NCBI RefSeq assembly: GCF_014926585.1
Contig: NZ_CP045422.1
Span: forward strand, 2,510,001-2,574,000
Length of the DNA stretch: 64,000 nt
Direction: 5' to 3'
From: Devosia beringensis
GTDB lineage: Bacteria > Pseudomonadota > Alphaproteobacteria > Rhizobiales > Devosiaceae
Part shown: in pieces, positions 27,008-36,619 of the stretch
Layout: every line of letters begins with the position of its first letter
Position numbering within the stretch: position 1 is the first letter of the stretch
The notes under the pieces: model-generated
Told to the model about the DNA's origin: nothing
Databases searched by the model: none
What the model saw: only the letters and a program-made list of their open reading frames with translations
Program-made: the position numbers and the translations under genes

Positions 27008-27011
<4 letters not shown>
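25650..27011 (+). CDS. M20-family metallopeptidase/amidohydrolase (dipeptidase-like)
   Basis: 453 residues, starting within ATGA shared with hyuA. LLYGHYDVQPPDP (84-95) gives the first zinc ligand His87 with Asp89. ARGVGDNKGQH carries the bridging Asp, and LEGEEEIGSP the catalytic Glu and next ligand. The dimerisation insert is at about 200-320. The overall pattern is that of the dipeptidase/acetylornithine deacetylase-like branch, including the carnosinase-like proteins. No signal peptide, so it acts in the cytoplasm, probably on the linear N-carbamoyl or dipeptide product of the hydantoinase. Its stop overlaps by three bases the stop of the converging ABC gene. Confidence 0.9.
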
Positions 27012-27974
<963 letters not shown>

Positions 27975-27985
<11 letters not shown>

Positions 27986-28976
27986 GAGTAGTCTCCGCAA
28001 GGGGGTAGTGGCAGGCATGGGCGCGCCCGGGACGGGTCGCGAGCAGTTCCGGGCGCACCTGACTGCAGAGCGCCCCGCGATGGCCGCAGCGCGGATGGAA
28101 TGCGCAGCCGCTGGGCAGGGCGATCAGGTTGGGGGGCGAGCCCTTGATAGGCTCAAGCCGCTCGACGGTTTCGATGCGCGGTGCCGAGGCCATCAGCGCC
28201 GCTGTATAGGGGTGGGCGGGGGCCCGGAACAGGTCGTCCACCGTGCCGGTCTCCACCAGCCGTCCGGCATACATGACGGCGACGCGCTCGGCGCTGCGGG
28301 CGACAACGCCCAGATCGTGGGTGATCAGCAGCATGGCCATGCCCAGTTCGTCGCGCAGCTCATCGAGCAGGTCGAGGATCTGCGCCTGCACGGTAACGTC
28401 CAGTGCCGTGGTGGGTTCGTCGGCGATCAGCACTTCGGGCTTGAGCGCAATCGCCGAGGCGATGAGAATGCGTTGCCGCATGCCGCCGGAAAATTGATGG
28501 GGAAAATCATCGATGCGGCGCTCCGATGAGGCAATATGGACCGATCGCAACAGCTCGATCGATCGCTCGCGGGCCTCCTTGCGGGACACCCCAAGATGGG
28601 TGCGGTAAATCTCGCCCAGTTGGTCTCCAATCGACAGCACGGGGTTCAGTGCCGAGAGCGCATCCTGGAAAACCAGGCTGATGACCCGCCCGCGCAGCTT
28701 GCGCTTGGCGTCCTCGTCCAGGGTGAGCAGGTCGTGTCCGGCCAGCTGCATCCGGTCCGCCTGGATCGATGCTTTGCCGCGTACAATGCCCATAATCGCG
28801 CGCGTCGACACCGATTTTCCCGAGCCCGATTCCCCAACCAGGGCAAGCACTTCGCCACGTTTGAGATCAAAGGATACGTCGCGCACGGCCTGTACCTCGC
28901 CCCGCAGGGTGTCGAAGCTCACATTCAGCCCGGAAACCGATAGTACGGTGCGTTCATCTGCCTGTTGTTTAGTCAC
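27975..28976 (-). CDS. Dpp/Opp-type peptide ABC importer ATPase (DppD-like)
   Basis: 333 residues. The GTG at 28976 is preferred over an in-frame start upstream because GAGG lies seven bases before it and the longer start would read through the GntR-type operator. Walker [13 protein letters not shown], signature [12 protein letters not shown], Walker [13 protein letters not shown] and switch HDLGVVA are complete. The C-terminal [14 protein letters not shown] cluster marks the oligopeptide subfamily. The operator at 28996-29008 sits 20 bases upstream, between this gene and the divergent binding-protein gene. Half of a split ABC operon. Confidence 0.94.
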
Positions 28977-28995
28977 GCGATGGCCTCGCTTATAA

Positions 28996-29008
28996 ATTGT
29001 ACGACAAT
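28996..29008. promoter_or_regulatory. GntR operator, single site between divergent ABC operons
   Basis: ATTGTACGACAAT is identical to the left arm of the double site at 20901. It is followed two bases later by TTGACA, a good -35 hexamer for the plus-strand genes, although no clean -10 is seen at the right distance. A repressor here would block both the ATPase operon and the binding-protein/permease operon. Confidence 0.78.
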
Positions 29009-29068
29009 CCTTGACACGGCTTTGGAGAGGCCGCAACACTCACGTGTCAATCGAACAGCGAGACCGCT

Positions 29069-30676
29069 ATGATCCGCAATGTTAGGAATGCCTTTACCCG
29101 CCGAGCCGTGCTGATGGGCGGTATCTTGGTGGCTGCCGCAGCCACCGGCCTGACCGCGGTCAGTGCCCAGGATGCCACCCGTCTGGTCATCGGGACGACC
29201 GCCGATGTCGTCAACTTCAACCCACTGGTCGGCAATAGCCGCTCCGATACCTGGGTTACCAACCTGATGTATCCGCGCCTCATGCAGATGACCGCCCAGG
29301 GCTCCAAGGACCCCTACGTGGCCACGGACTGGGGCTATTCGGAAGACGGTCTTACGGCCTGGCTCGAGATCCGCGATGATCTGACCTGGAGCGATGGCAC
29401 CGCCTTTTCCGCCGAAGACGTCGCCTTCACCATCACGGCGGTGACCAGCGAAAAGATTGGCGTTACTGCCGGTCTGGTTCCCGCCTTTGTCAGTGCGACG
29501 GCTGCATCGCCGACGCGCGTCGAATTCGTGCTGAGCCGCCCCGACAGCACCTTCCTGACCAATATCGGCTTCTGGATGCCGATCGTGCCAAAGCATGCTT
29601 TCCCCGAAGTCGGCCAGGTCGCCGCCTTTGCCAATGACAAGGATTGGGTGAGCGCCGGCCCGTTCCAGCTGGCCAGCGTGGAAGTGGGTCAGCGCTACGT
29701 CCTCGAAGCCGTCGACAACTATCCACTGGTCGAGGCCGGCCGCGCCACGATCGACGAAGTCGAATTCCGCGTCTTCCCCGACGTCAATGCCGAAGCCCTG
29801 GCCCTGCGCGCCGGCGATCTGGATCTGATCGCCAATGCCCTGCCGGCGCCGATCGCCCAGACGCTCAACGGTCAGCCCGGGATCACCGTCGAACAGGCGC
29901 CATCGCTGGGCTGGTCGCACGTGCTCTACAACATGCAGCGCGAGCCGCTGGACAATGTGCTGGTGCGTCAAGCCCTGGCCCATTCGGTGGACTATGAGGC
30001 CATTCGCGCCATTGCCATGCAGGGTCTGGCGCAATCGACCAATTCTTCCGTGATTTCGCCGGTGCTGAGCTATTGGGCGGATCCGGCCATGGAAGAATAT
30101 ACCTTTGATCCTGAGGCCGCCAAAGCCTTGCTGACGGAGGCCGGCTATGCCGATGCCGATGGCGACGGCATGTTCGACGATCTTGAACTCTCCCTGCTCT
30201 ATGAGCAGAGCGCTGCCGATATCGCGAACTGGGCGCAGATCATGAAGGACAGCGCTGCGCAGTCCGGCATAACGATCAATCTGGTTGGCCTTGAGCGCAA
30301 TACCTACCTGGCACGCGGCCGGGAAAAGGACTTCGATATCTATGCCGGCAACTGGGCCGTCATGGAAGAACCGGCTGCCTATCTGGGTCTGGCCTACCGC
30401 ACCGATGGCTTTATCAACTACGCCTCGATTTCCGATCCGGAACTCGAAAAGCTGATCGACGCGGCCCAGGCTGCGACCACGCCGGAGGCCGTCAAGGAAC
30501 AGGTCCAGGCTGCGGCCCGCCTGATCCAGGAACAGGTCTATGACAACGTGCTCTACTACCAGACCTTCCAGTTCGCTTATAACAGCGACAAGTGGGAAGG
30601 TTTCGTGATGCAGCCGTCAGACCTGCTGTCTCTGGTCAATCCACTCTCGCTGGCCTCGGTCAAGCCAAAGGGCTAA
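29069..30676 (+). CDS. family 5 extracellular solute-binding protein (peptide/oligopeptide type)
   Basis: 535 residues. The N-terminus MIRNVRNAFTRRAVLMGG has a twin-arginine-like pair and a hydrophobic stretch ending VSAQ (about residue 32), so it is exported. The mature part starts TRLVIGTTADVVNFNPL and contains WLEIRDDLTWSDGTAFSAED, the classical family 5 signature. DADGDGMFDDL near 365-375 is an EF-hand-like loop often seen in this family. It leads the plus-strand half of the importer and binds the peptide-like substrate in the periplasm. The ribosome binding site is weak; the ATG at 29069 is chosen from the signal sequence. Confidence 0.92.
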   Translation: MIRNVRNAFTRRAVLMGGILVAAAATGLTAVSAQDATRLVIGTTADVVNFNPLVGNSRSDTWVTNLMYPRLMQMTAQGSKDPYVATDWGYSEDGLTAWLEIRDDLTWSDGTAFSAEDVAFTITAVTSEKIGVTAGLVPAFVSATAASPTRVEFVLSRPDSTFLTNIGFWMPIVPKHAFPEVGQVAAFANDKDWVSAGPFQLASVEVGQRYVLEAVDNYPLVEAGRATIDEVEFRVFPDVNAEALALRAGDLDLIANALPAPIAQTLNGQPGITVEQAPSLGWSHVLYNMQREPLDNVLVRQALAHSVDYEAIRAIAMQGLAQSTNSSVISPVLSYWADPAMEEYTFDPEAAKALLTEAGYADADGDGMFDDLELSLLYEQSAADIANWAQIMKDSAAQSGITINLVGLERNTYLARGREKDFDIYAGNWAVMEEPAAYLGLAYRTDGFINYASISDPELEKLIDAAQAATTPEAVKEQVQAAARLIQEQVYDNVLYYQTFQFAYNSDKWEGFVMQPSDLLSLVNPLSLASVKPKG

Positions 30677-30681
30677 CTCCT

Positions 30682-31644
30682 GTGCACTTGAGCGGCTATG
30701 TATTGCAGCGGCTGCTGCGCGGACTGGCGACCTTCTGGTTCGCCGTGACCATCACCTTCTTCCTCGTCCGGCTGCTGCCGGGCGACCCGGTGCTGGCTGT
30801 TGCCGGCCCGGGCATGACGGAGGAAATCCGCCTCCAGCAGCTCGCGCTTTACGGATTGGACCGCCCCCTGGCGGTCCAATACTTTGCCTATCTGCGTGAA
30901 CTCGTGCAGGGCAATCTGGGCATTTCCTTCCTTCGGAGCCAGCCTGTTACCCAGGTCCTGATGGAGCGCCTGCCGTGGACGCTCCTGCTGACCGGGGCGG
31001 CGCTGGTGCTGACAGTGCTGTTGGGCATACCGCTGGGCGTTCTGGCGGCGACCCGTGCCCGTGGCTGGGTGGACCAGTTTGTCCAGGTCTCCGGCGTCAT
31101 CGGCCAGTCCCTCTTCGTGCCATCCATCGGCATCTTCCTGCTCTATACGCTGGGCCTGATGGCCGGGCTGTTTCCCATTGGCGGCGCCGTCAAATCCGGA
31201 CTGACCGGCTTTGCCTGGTATGCCAGTGTGGCCCACCATCTCGTGCTGCCCTGCCTGACCCTGGTCATGGCTCAACTAGCTTCCTACGTCCTGACCCTGC
31301 GCTCGACACTGATCGAGGCGCTGGGTGAGGAATATTGCGACCTCGCCCGCGCCAAGGGCACACCCGAGCGCACCGTCGTTTGGAAGCATGCTTTGCGCAA
31401 TGCCCTGTTGCCGACCACGACGCTGATCGGTCTGCAGATCGGCTTTCTGGTGGGTGGTGCGGTGCTGACCGAAACCATCTACGCCTATCCCGGCGTCGGT
31501 CGGGCTATTTTCGAAGCGGTGGGACAGCTCGATTTCCCCGTGCTGCAGGGCGCCTTTGTGCTGCTGGCCGCTACCGTGGTGCTGGCCAATCTCGTCACTG
31601 ACCTCGCCTACGGTTTCCTCGATCCACGGGTTCGCGCCGGATGA
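30682..31644 (+). CDS. Dpp/Opp-type ABC permease (DppB-like)
   Basis: 320 residues with six membrane helices. The start is taken as GTG at 30682, six bases after the binding-protein stop, because it gives the family N-terminus YVLQRLLRGLATFWF; no good binding site is visible, so translation is probably coupled. FFLVRLLPGDPV near residue 30 and the EAA-type loop EYCDLARAKGTPERTVVWKH near 225-245 contact the ATPases. The late block ALLPTTTLIGLQIGFLVGGA is typical of DppB. It overlaps the next permease gene at ATGA. Confidence 0.93.
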   Translation: MHLSGYVLQRLLRGLATFWFAVTITFFLVRLLPGDPVLAVAGPGMTEEIRLQQLALYGLDRPLAVQYFAYLRELVQGNLGISFLRSQPVTQVLMERLPWTLLLTGAALVLTVLLGIPLGVLAATRARGWVDQFVQVSGVIGQSLFVPSIGIFLLYTLGLMAGLFPIGGAVKSGLTGFAWYASVAHHLVLPCLTLVMAQLASYVLTLRSTLIEALGEEYCDLARAKGTPERTVVWKHALRNALLPTTTLIGLQIGFLVGGAVLTETIYAYPGVGRAIFEAVGQLDFPVLQGAFVLLAATVVLANLVTDLAYGFLDPRVRAG

Positions 31645-32546
31645 CCATGACGACAATTACCCCCGCACCATCCCCGCTTCCCACAGCCGCGGTCCTACCA
31701 CCGGCAGACCTCTCGCCAGGCCGCCGGACGTGGCGCGCCTTCCGCCGCAATCCGCTTGGCATGGGCTCGGCTGCCGTCATTCTGCTCATGGTCGCCGTCG
31801 CGGTGCTGGCGCCGCTGCTCGCGACCTTTCCCGGCGGCTATGGCCCGGAGATCCTGCAGGCGCCTTCGGCTGCCCATCCCTTTGGCACGGACGATCTGGG
31901 CCGCGATGTCCTGGCTCAGGTCATCTGGGGAACCCGCATCTCCATGATCATCGGCTTTGCCGCGTCCTTCCTGGCCATCATCATCGGGGTGGCCCTGGGC
32001 GTGCTGGCCGCCTATGCCCGCCGGCTCGACGGCGTCATCTCGATGCTGGTCGATGTCTCGCTGGCATTGCCCGTGCTGCCGTTGATGATCCTGGTCGCCG
32101 CCTTGGTGGGGCCGTCGGTGACGACGCTCGTCGTGGTGATTGCCCTGTTCTCCTGGCCTGAAGTCACCCGCATCGTGCGCTCACAGGCGCTGTCGGTGAC
32201 AAGGCTGCCCTATGTCGATGCGGCCCGCACGATTGGCGGCTCCCACATCTGGATCATGACGCGCCATATCCTGCCGGCCGTGGCGCCGATCATCGTGGTG
32301 TCGGTCGTGCTGACCGCGTCGCGCGCCGTGCTGTCGGAGGCGGGCCTCTCCTTTCTGGGGCTCGGCGATCCGGAAAGCTGGTCCTGGGGCAAGATCCTGT
32401 TCAATGCCCAGCGCTCGGGCGCGCTGACCGTCGCCTGGTGGTGCACGCTGTTTCCCTCACTGGCCATCCTGCTGCTCGTGGTGTCCTCCACCCTCGTGTC
32501 CATCGCCTATAACGATGCGCGCAATCCCAGAACAAGGGAGAACTAG
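31641..32546 (+). CDS. Dpp/Opp-type ABC permease (DppC-like)
   Basis: 301 residues with six membrane helices and an N-terminal cytoplasmic tail, as in DppC. RRNPLGMGSAAVILLMV starts the first helix, HPFGTDDLGRDVLAQVIWGTR is the conserved periplasmic loop, and YVDAARTIGGSHIWIMTRHI is the ATPase-contact EAA loop. The ATG lies in the overlap with the DppB-like gene. It pairs with that protein to form the channel. Confidence 0.94.
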   Translation: MTMTTITPAPSPLPTAAVLPPADLSPGRRTWRAFRRNPLGMGSAAVILLMVAVAVLAPLLATFPGGYGPEILQAPSAAHPFGTDDLGRDVLAQVIWGTRISMIIGFAASFLAIIIGVALGVLAAYARRLDGVISMLVDVSLALPVLPLMILVAALVGPSVTTLVVVIALFSWPEVTRIVRSQALSVTRLPYVDAARTIGGSHIWIMTRHILPAVAPIIVVSVVLTASRAVLSEAGLSFLGLGDPESWSWGKILFNAQRSGALTVAWWCTLFPSLAILLLVVSSTLVSIAYNDARNPRTREN

Positions 32547-32548
32547 CC

Positions 32549-33712
32549 TTGAAACAACGGCTCTCGCCAGTCACCTATCGGCGCATCCAGGACGGCGTGC
32601 GCGCCCGCATGGAAGCGGGCGGGTTTGATGGCCTCCTGGTCGACGACCACCATCATGTCGCCTATCTCACCGGTTTTTTTCATTTCCCCAATGAGCGCCC
32701 TGCCGCGGTCTGGCTGACAGCGACGCAATGCCTGATGCTGGTGCCGGCGCTGGAAGCCGACCATGCCGAAAAGCAGAATACGGTTGCCGAATTCGTCGTC
32801 TATCCCGAGTTCCCGGGCATAGAAGATGCCTTTTCCATCCTGCTGGGTCAGGTCAGACCAACCGGTCGCATCGCCTATTCGCCGGCGACGCCGGCGGGGC
32901 GGGTTGAGAAATTTAAGACCTATGCGCCGGATGCGACGTGGGTGATGTCGGAAATCCTCGAGGAGGCCCGGCTGCTGAAATTTCCCGAGGAGATCGTGCT
33001 ACACCGCGAGGCGGCGCGCATTTCGGACGCCATGGTCGAAGCCGGGCTCACGCTGATACGCGATGTCATTGCATCGGGTGCGCCCCTGCCCACCGAGGCC
33101 GAACTGGCCAGCCACGTTACCCGATTTGGCGTGTCCACCATGTATGCCGAGCATGACGATGTCGTGGTCGGCCAGATGCTGGCTGGCGGCCTGGTCTATA
33201 CCGGCAAGAATGCCGCCTTTCCACATGGCCTGCCATCGGCCGAACGGGTCAAGCCGGGCGAGACCTTCATCCTTTCGCTCGGTTGTGCCGTCGGCGGGCG
33301 CTTGGCCGAGAGCGAGCGGACTTTTGTCATGGGCCAGCCCAGTGACGAGCAGCGCCGCTATTTCGAGGTCGCCACCCGCGCCCAGCAGACGGGCGTAGAG
33401 GCCCTGGTCGCAGGGCGCGCCTGTTCGGAGGCCAACCGGATCTGCATCGATGTGATCAAGCAGGCGGGCATGGGGAAATTCCTGCGCCACCGCATGGGCC
33501 ATGGCATCGGCATCTGGCTGCACGAGCCGCCCTGGATCGCCGATGGCGATGACAGCCCGCTACAGCCGGGCATGATCGTCTCCTGCGAACCGGGCCTTTA
33601 TATTCCCGGTCATGGCGGCTACCGCATTTCCGATACGGTGCTGATCACCGAGGCCGGCCCGGAACGCCTGACCAATCGTCCCCGCACCATCGATGAAAGC
33701 ATCATCGGCTAA
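32549..33712 (+). CDS. M24-family (Xaa-Pro type) metallopeptidase
   Basis: 387 residues from a TTG at 32549, two bases after the permease stop and with GGGAG upstream. An N-terminal creatinase-like domain (about 1-150) is followed by the pita-bread domain. That domain has the metal-ligand blocks LVYTGKNAAFPHGLPS, GETFILSLGCAVGG, the HRMGHGIGIWLHEPP histidines and MIVSCEPGLYIPGHGGYRISD. In position one of the metal site, the usual Asp-x(10)-Asp is less clear (LSLGCAVGGRLAESE), so catalytic details may differ. The family removes an N-terminal residue ahead of proline or opens creatine-like amides. Its place in the peptide operon fits an intracellular dipeptide hydrolase. Confidence 0.88.
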   Translation: MKQRLSPVTYRRIQDGVRARMEAGGFDGLLVDDHHHVAYLTGFFHFPNERPAAVWLTATQCLMLVPALEADHAEKQNTVAEFVVYPEFPGIEDAFSILLGQVRPTGRIAYSPATPAGRVEKFKTYAPDATWVMSEILEEARLLKFPEEIVLHREAARISDAMVEAGLTLIRDVIASGAPLPTEAELASHVTRFGVSTMYAEHDDVVVGQMLAGGLVYTGKNAAFPHGLPSAERVKPGETFILSLGCAVGGRLAESERTFVMGQPSDEQRRYFEVATRAQQTGVEALVAGRACSEANRICIDVIKQAGMGKFLRHRMGHGIGIWLHEPPWIADGDDSPLQPGMIVSCEPGLYIPGHGGYRISDTVLITEAGPERLTNRPRTIDESIIG

Positions 33713-33734
33713 ACCGCATTAAAGGAGAACAGCA

Positions 33735-34586
33735 ATGGATGTGACCATCAATGGCGCACGCCTGAACGTCGAGGTCCTGGGTGGAGACGACAAAGCCAAG
33801 CCTGTAATGATCGTCCACCACGGCGCGCCGGGGCTGGGCAGCCATGCCGAGCCCAAGGCCTCGTTCGGTCCGTTCGCGGACGAATACCGCGTCGTCGTCT
33901 TCGACGCGCGCGGCAGCGGCGCCTCCGAGGACAAGGCGCCCTTTACCCATGAGCAGTGGGCGGCCGATGTCGATGCCATCCGCGAATGGATCGGCGCCGA
34001 GCAGATCATCATGGCTGGCGGTTCCTATGGCGGCTTCATCTCGATGGAATATGCCATCCGCTTTCCCGACCGGGTCCTGGCCATGGTGCTGCGCGATACC
34101 TCGGCCGACAATGCCCATCGCGAACTGTCGCGCGCCAATGCCCTGGCCTCGCCGCGCATCGAGGTCGACCTCGACCTGTTCAACCGCATCATGGCCGGCA
34201 CGACGCGCGACAACGCTGACCTCAAGGCCGCCTGGGCCCATATCCTGCCGCTCTATGACCACGACCTCGATATGGCAAAGGTGCAGTCGCGCATCGAGAA
34301 CACGCCCTATCACTATGCGACGCACAATTTCGCCTTCGCCGTGAACCAGGAAAACTACGACCTCAAGGACAAGCTGCCCGGCATCAAGGTGCCCACACTG
34401 ATCACCGTCGGCCGACATGACTGGATCACGCCCGTATCAGCGTCCGAGACGATCCACCGCCTGATAGCGGGCAGCGAACTGGTGATCTTTGAACATTCCG
34501 GCCATGCGCCGCAGGTGGAGGAAGCGCCCAAGTTCCAGGCCACGGTACGGGACTTCCTCAAACGCGCCCTCGACACAGCCGACTGA
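33735..34586 (+). CDS. alpha/beta hydrolase, proline-iminopeptidase-like
   Basis: 283 residues with AAAGGAG before the ATG. The oxyanion block HHGAPGLGSH (28-37), the nucleophile elbow GGSYGG with Ser97, an acid in VGRHDWITP and the final His in FEHSGHAPQVE make a complete triad. The GGSYGG elbow and the following lid (about 125-195) resemble proline iminopeptidases, which release N-terminal proline. It closes the operon with the M24 peptidase. Other small-molecule hydrolases share this pattern, so the substrate is inferred from the neighbours. Confidence 0.85.
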   Translation: MDVTINGARLNVEVLGGDDKAKPVMIVHHGAPGLGSHAEPKASFGPFADEYRVVVFDARGSGASEDKAPFTHEQWAADVDAIREWIGAEQIIMAGGSYGGFISMEYAIRFPDRVLAMVLRDTSADNAHRELSRANALASPRIEVDLDLFNRIMAGTTRDNADLKAAWAHILPLYDHDLDMAKVQSRIENTPYHYATHNFAFAVNQENYDLKDKLPGIKVPTLITVGRHDWITPVSASETIHRLIAGSELVIFEHSGHAPQVEEAPKFQATVRDFLKRALDTAD

Positions 34587-34682
34587 TGGCCCATTATTTG
34601 GCAAACTGCATGTCTGCTTCAAGGTGATTGGTAGCAGGCTCACAATGACCGCCTGGGGCGCACTGCCGACTGGCCGCTGTCG

Positions 34683-34697
34683 CCCCATGTCGGTCAT
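34683..34697 (+). repeat. dispersed repeat core (CCCCATGTCGGTCAT)
   Basis: A 15-base core, CCCCATRTCGGTCRT, recurs at 5589-5603, here, and at 36408-36422, each time in non-coding or decayed DNA. The surrounding bases are only loosely alike. It may be the conserved part of a degenerate intergenic repeat. Confidence 0.45.
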
Positions 34698-34758
34698 TCG
34701 GGCACCGCGTCAGCTTGCTTAAAGCGGCCGTGCAAGGCGGCTGAACGTCAGTGATGGA

Positions 34759-35484
34759 TCAATAGTGGCCAGCGGAAGGTGCACGCACACTGTCGATGAT
34801 GGCCTTGGGTGCCGGGAGGTGCCAGATGACCTGGTAGGCCTCAACCACATCGAATGGCGTGACCTCCCGTCCGGGCAATGCCACCCATGGGGGTACCGGC
34901 AACCCGAGCAGGGCCGCCAGCGTGACGCGCGCTGCGGCGCAGCCCTGATCATAGGGCATCTGGGCGCCGACCCCCTTGATCATGCCATGGCGCGCCATGT
35001 CGAGGGCGACCTCGTTGCCCAGGTCGACGGTGGTAATGGGCATGTCGATGCCGTCCTGGGACAGTGCCCGAGCCGCCTTCATTGCCGGCACGTCCCAGAC
35101 CGCAAAAATGCCCGAGAGCCCAGGAGTCTTGTCCACCATGGCCAGGGCTGCCGGCCTGGCGCCATCCAGTTCGGCAAAGCGTTCGCGCACCAGCGTGACA
35201 TCGGGCCGATGGGTGGCCATCCATTTGCGAAAGGCGATTTCGCGTTCGTGGGTGGCAAAGAAGTCGATGCCATAGCCGAGAATGCCGGCGGCGCCGTTAG
35301 CCGGAATGTGGGGCGACAGCATCGCGGCGCAGCTCTGGCCGAGTCCGAAATTGTCGGTCGAAACCACGCTGGCATAGTCGGCCCCCGGCAGCATGCCCGT
35401 CGGGGCGTTGTCGAGCAGTACCAGCTTGCGGCCGGGGCTATAGCCAGTTTTGGAGCGGTGGATCCCTTCCGCCGCTTCGCTCAA
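34759..35484 (-). pseudogene. sugar ABC transporter periplasmic binding protein, C-terminal remnant
   Basis: The readable 241 residues match the last two thirds of a type 1 periplasmic (LacI-like) sugar-binding protein. VVSTDNFGLGQSCAAML, AGILGYGIDFFATHEREIAF and MPITTVDLGNEVALDMARHG are the typical blocks. The N-terminal lobe, including any signal peptide, is missing: upstream the frame runs into unrelated sequence next to the resolvase. No ribosome binding site precedes the first possible start. It is best read as a gene cut by a recombination event. The permease and ATPase partners are absent. Confidence 0.75.
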
Positions 35485-35673
35485 ATAGGCATAGTGGGAG
35501 CCAGTGTAACGTCTGCTCCGACAGTCGGGCGTTCAACCCGTTTGCCGCATTGCCTCGGTTTGAGCGGCCCGTCGGCTTTCAGGAAAATCAAAACGTGGTC
35601 TGAACGGCCGGAATGGGGCGCGTTGCTGCCAATGGCTGTCGAACAGCGACCGGCGCCCTTGGACCAAGAATCA

Positions 35674-36222
35674 TCACTCAGGTTCAGCCAGAATTCGATA
35701 GACCTGCATGCGGGAGCAGCCAAGGCGTTGGCCTATTTCAGACGGCCCCAATCCCTCCCTATGTAGAACACGCACCTGTGCTCGATCTACTCGACGCTTA
35801 CCACCGACATACCGGCCTTGCGCCTTGGCCTGCTGGATACCCTCGCGCTGACGCTCCTTGATGAAACGTCGCTCCATCTGCGCCACCATGCCAAGTACGG
35901 TCAGGACGATATGCCCCATTTCACCGCGGGTGGACACGTGGGGGTCGAGCATGGTGACGAATGCCTGTCGCTGCTCGCACTCGTGGATCAGGTTTAGTAC
36001 GTCACGTGTGTCGCGGCCGAGCCGGTCCAAGCGCGCCACCATCAACTCATCGCCGGGTCTTAGAAACTGTATGACGGTTTCTAATTCGACACGCCCTTCG
36101 CGACTGCCGCCAGATACCTTTTCTGACCGAATTATCTCGCATCCTTCTGCTTTGAGCTTGGCAATTTGGATGTCTAGATCTTGATCAATGCTGCTAACGC
36201 GGGCGTAGCCGATGCGGGCCAT
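35674..36222 (-). CDS. Tn3-type serine resolvase/invertase
   Basis: 182 residues. The N-terminal catalytic domain has MARIGYARVSSIDQDLDIQI with the nucleophile Ser10, then LVARLDRLGRDTRDVLNL, the arginine-rich active-site block (written MVARLDRLGR in this protein), and RGEMGHIVLTVLGMVAQMER. The C-terminal helix-turn-helix (about 140-180) reads GLGPSEIGQRLGCSRMQVYR. It is full-length for resolvases. No Tn3 transposase or 38-bp terminal repeats are seen nearby, so it is probably a remnant of a lost transposon or a stand-alone resolution system. Confidence 0.92.
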   Translation of the reverse strand: MARIGYARVSSIDQDLDIQIAKLKAEGCEIIRSEKVSGGSREGRVELETVIQFLRPGDELMVARLDRLGRDTRDVLNLIHECEQRQAFVTMLDPHVSTRGEMGHIVLTVLGMVAQMERRFIKERQREGIQQAKAQGRYVGGKRRVDRAQVRVLHREGLGPSEIGQRLGCSRMQVYRILAEPE

Positions 36223-36619
36223 GTGTCACCTCAAGGTTTAGCCTTGAGGCTCGCACGTCACAAATAGTGGGTGTCAACCCAGAGGTTACGCTACCGTCGC
36301 CAGCGACGTTACGTCACGCGCGGGTACGCCCTGACGTGACTGGGGGTGGGCGTAGCAGGGACTGATTTTGGCAGGCAAGGTGCGCGTTCCGGCTCGGCAG
36401 TTTTCGACCCCATATCGGTCGTACCAGCCAGTCCGGTGAATGCCTGAAAGCGGTCATGCTCCGGTCCAGGGCGCGAGCCAGCAGTCAAGTTAGTGAATTA
36501 ATAACCATAATCTGCTAACCTTATCGTTGACCGACTAGCGTCTGCGGTCCTTCATTTTACCACCACTTGCCTTCGCTCCCTGCCGGTAGCCCGCAGGAGC
36601 TTAAGCATTTATTCATCAG
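36223..36619. other. gap holding a possible res site and a dispersed repeat
   Basis: CCTCAAGG-TTTAG-CCTTGAGG forms a hairpin at 36229-36249, right upstream of the resolvase start, where resolvases usually have their res site. The repeat core CCCCATATCGGTCGT follows at 36408-36422. No gene is seen. The binding site for the chemoreceptor gene at 36620 is not obvious: GGAG at about 36595 is too far away. Confidence 0.4.
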
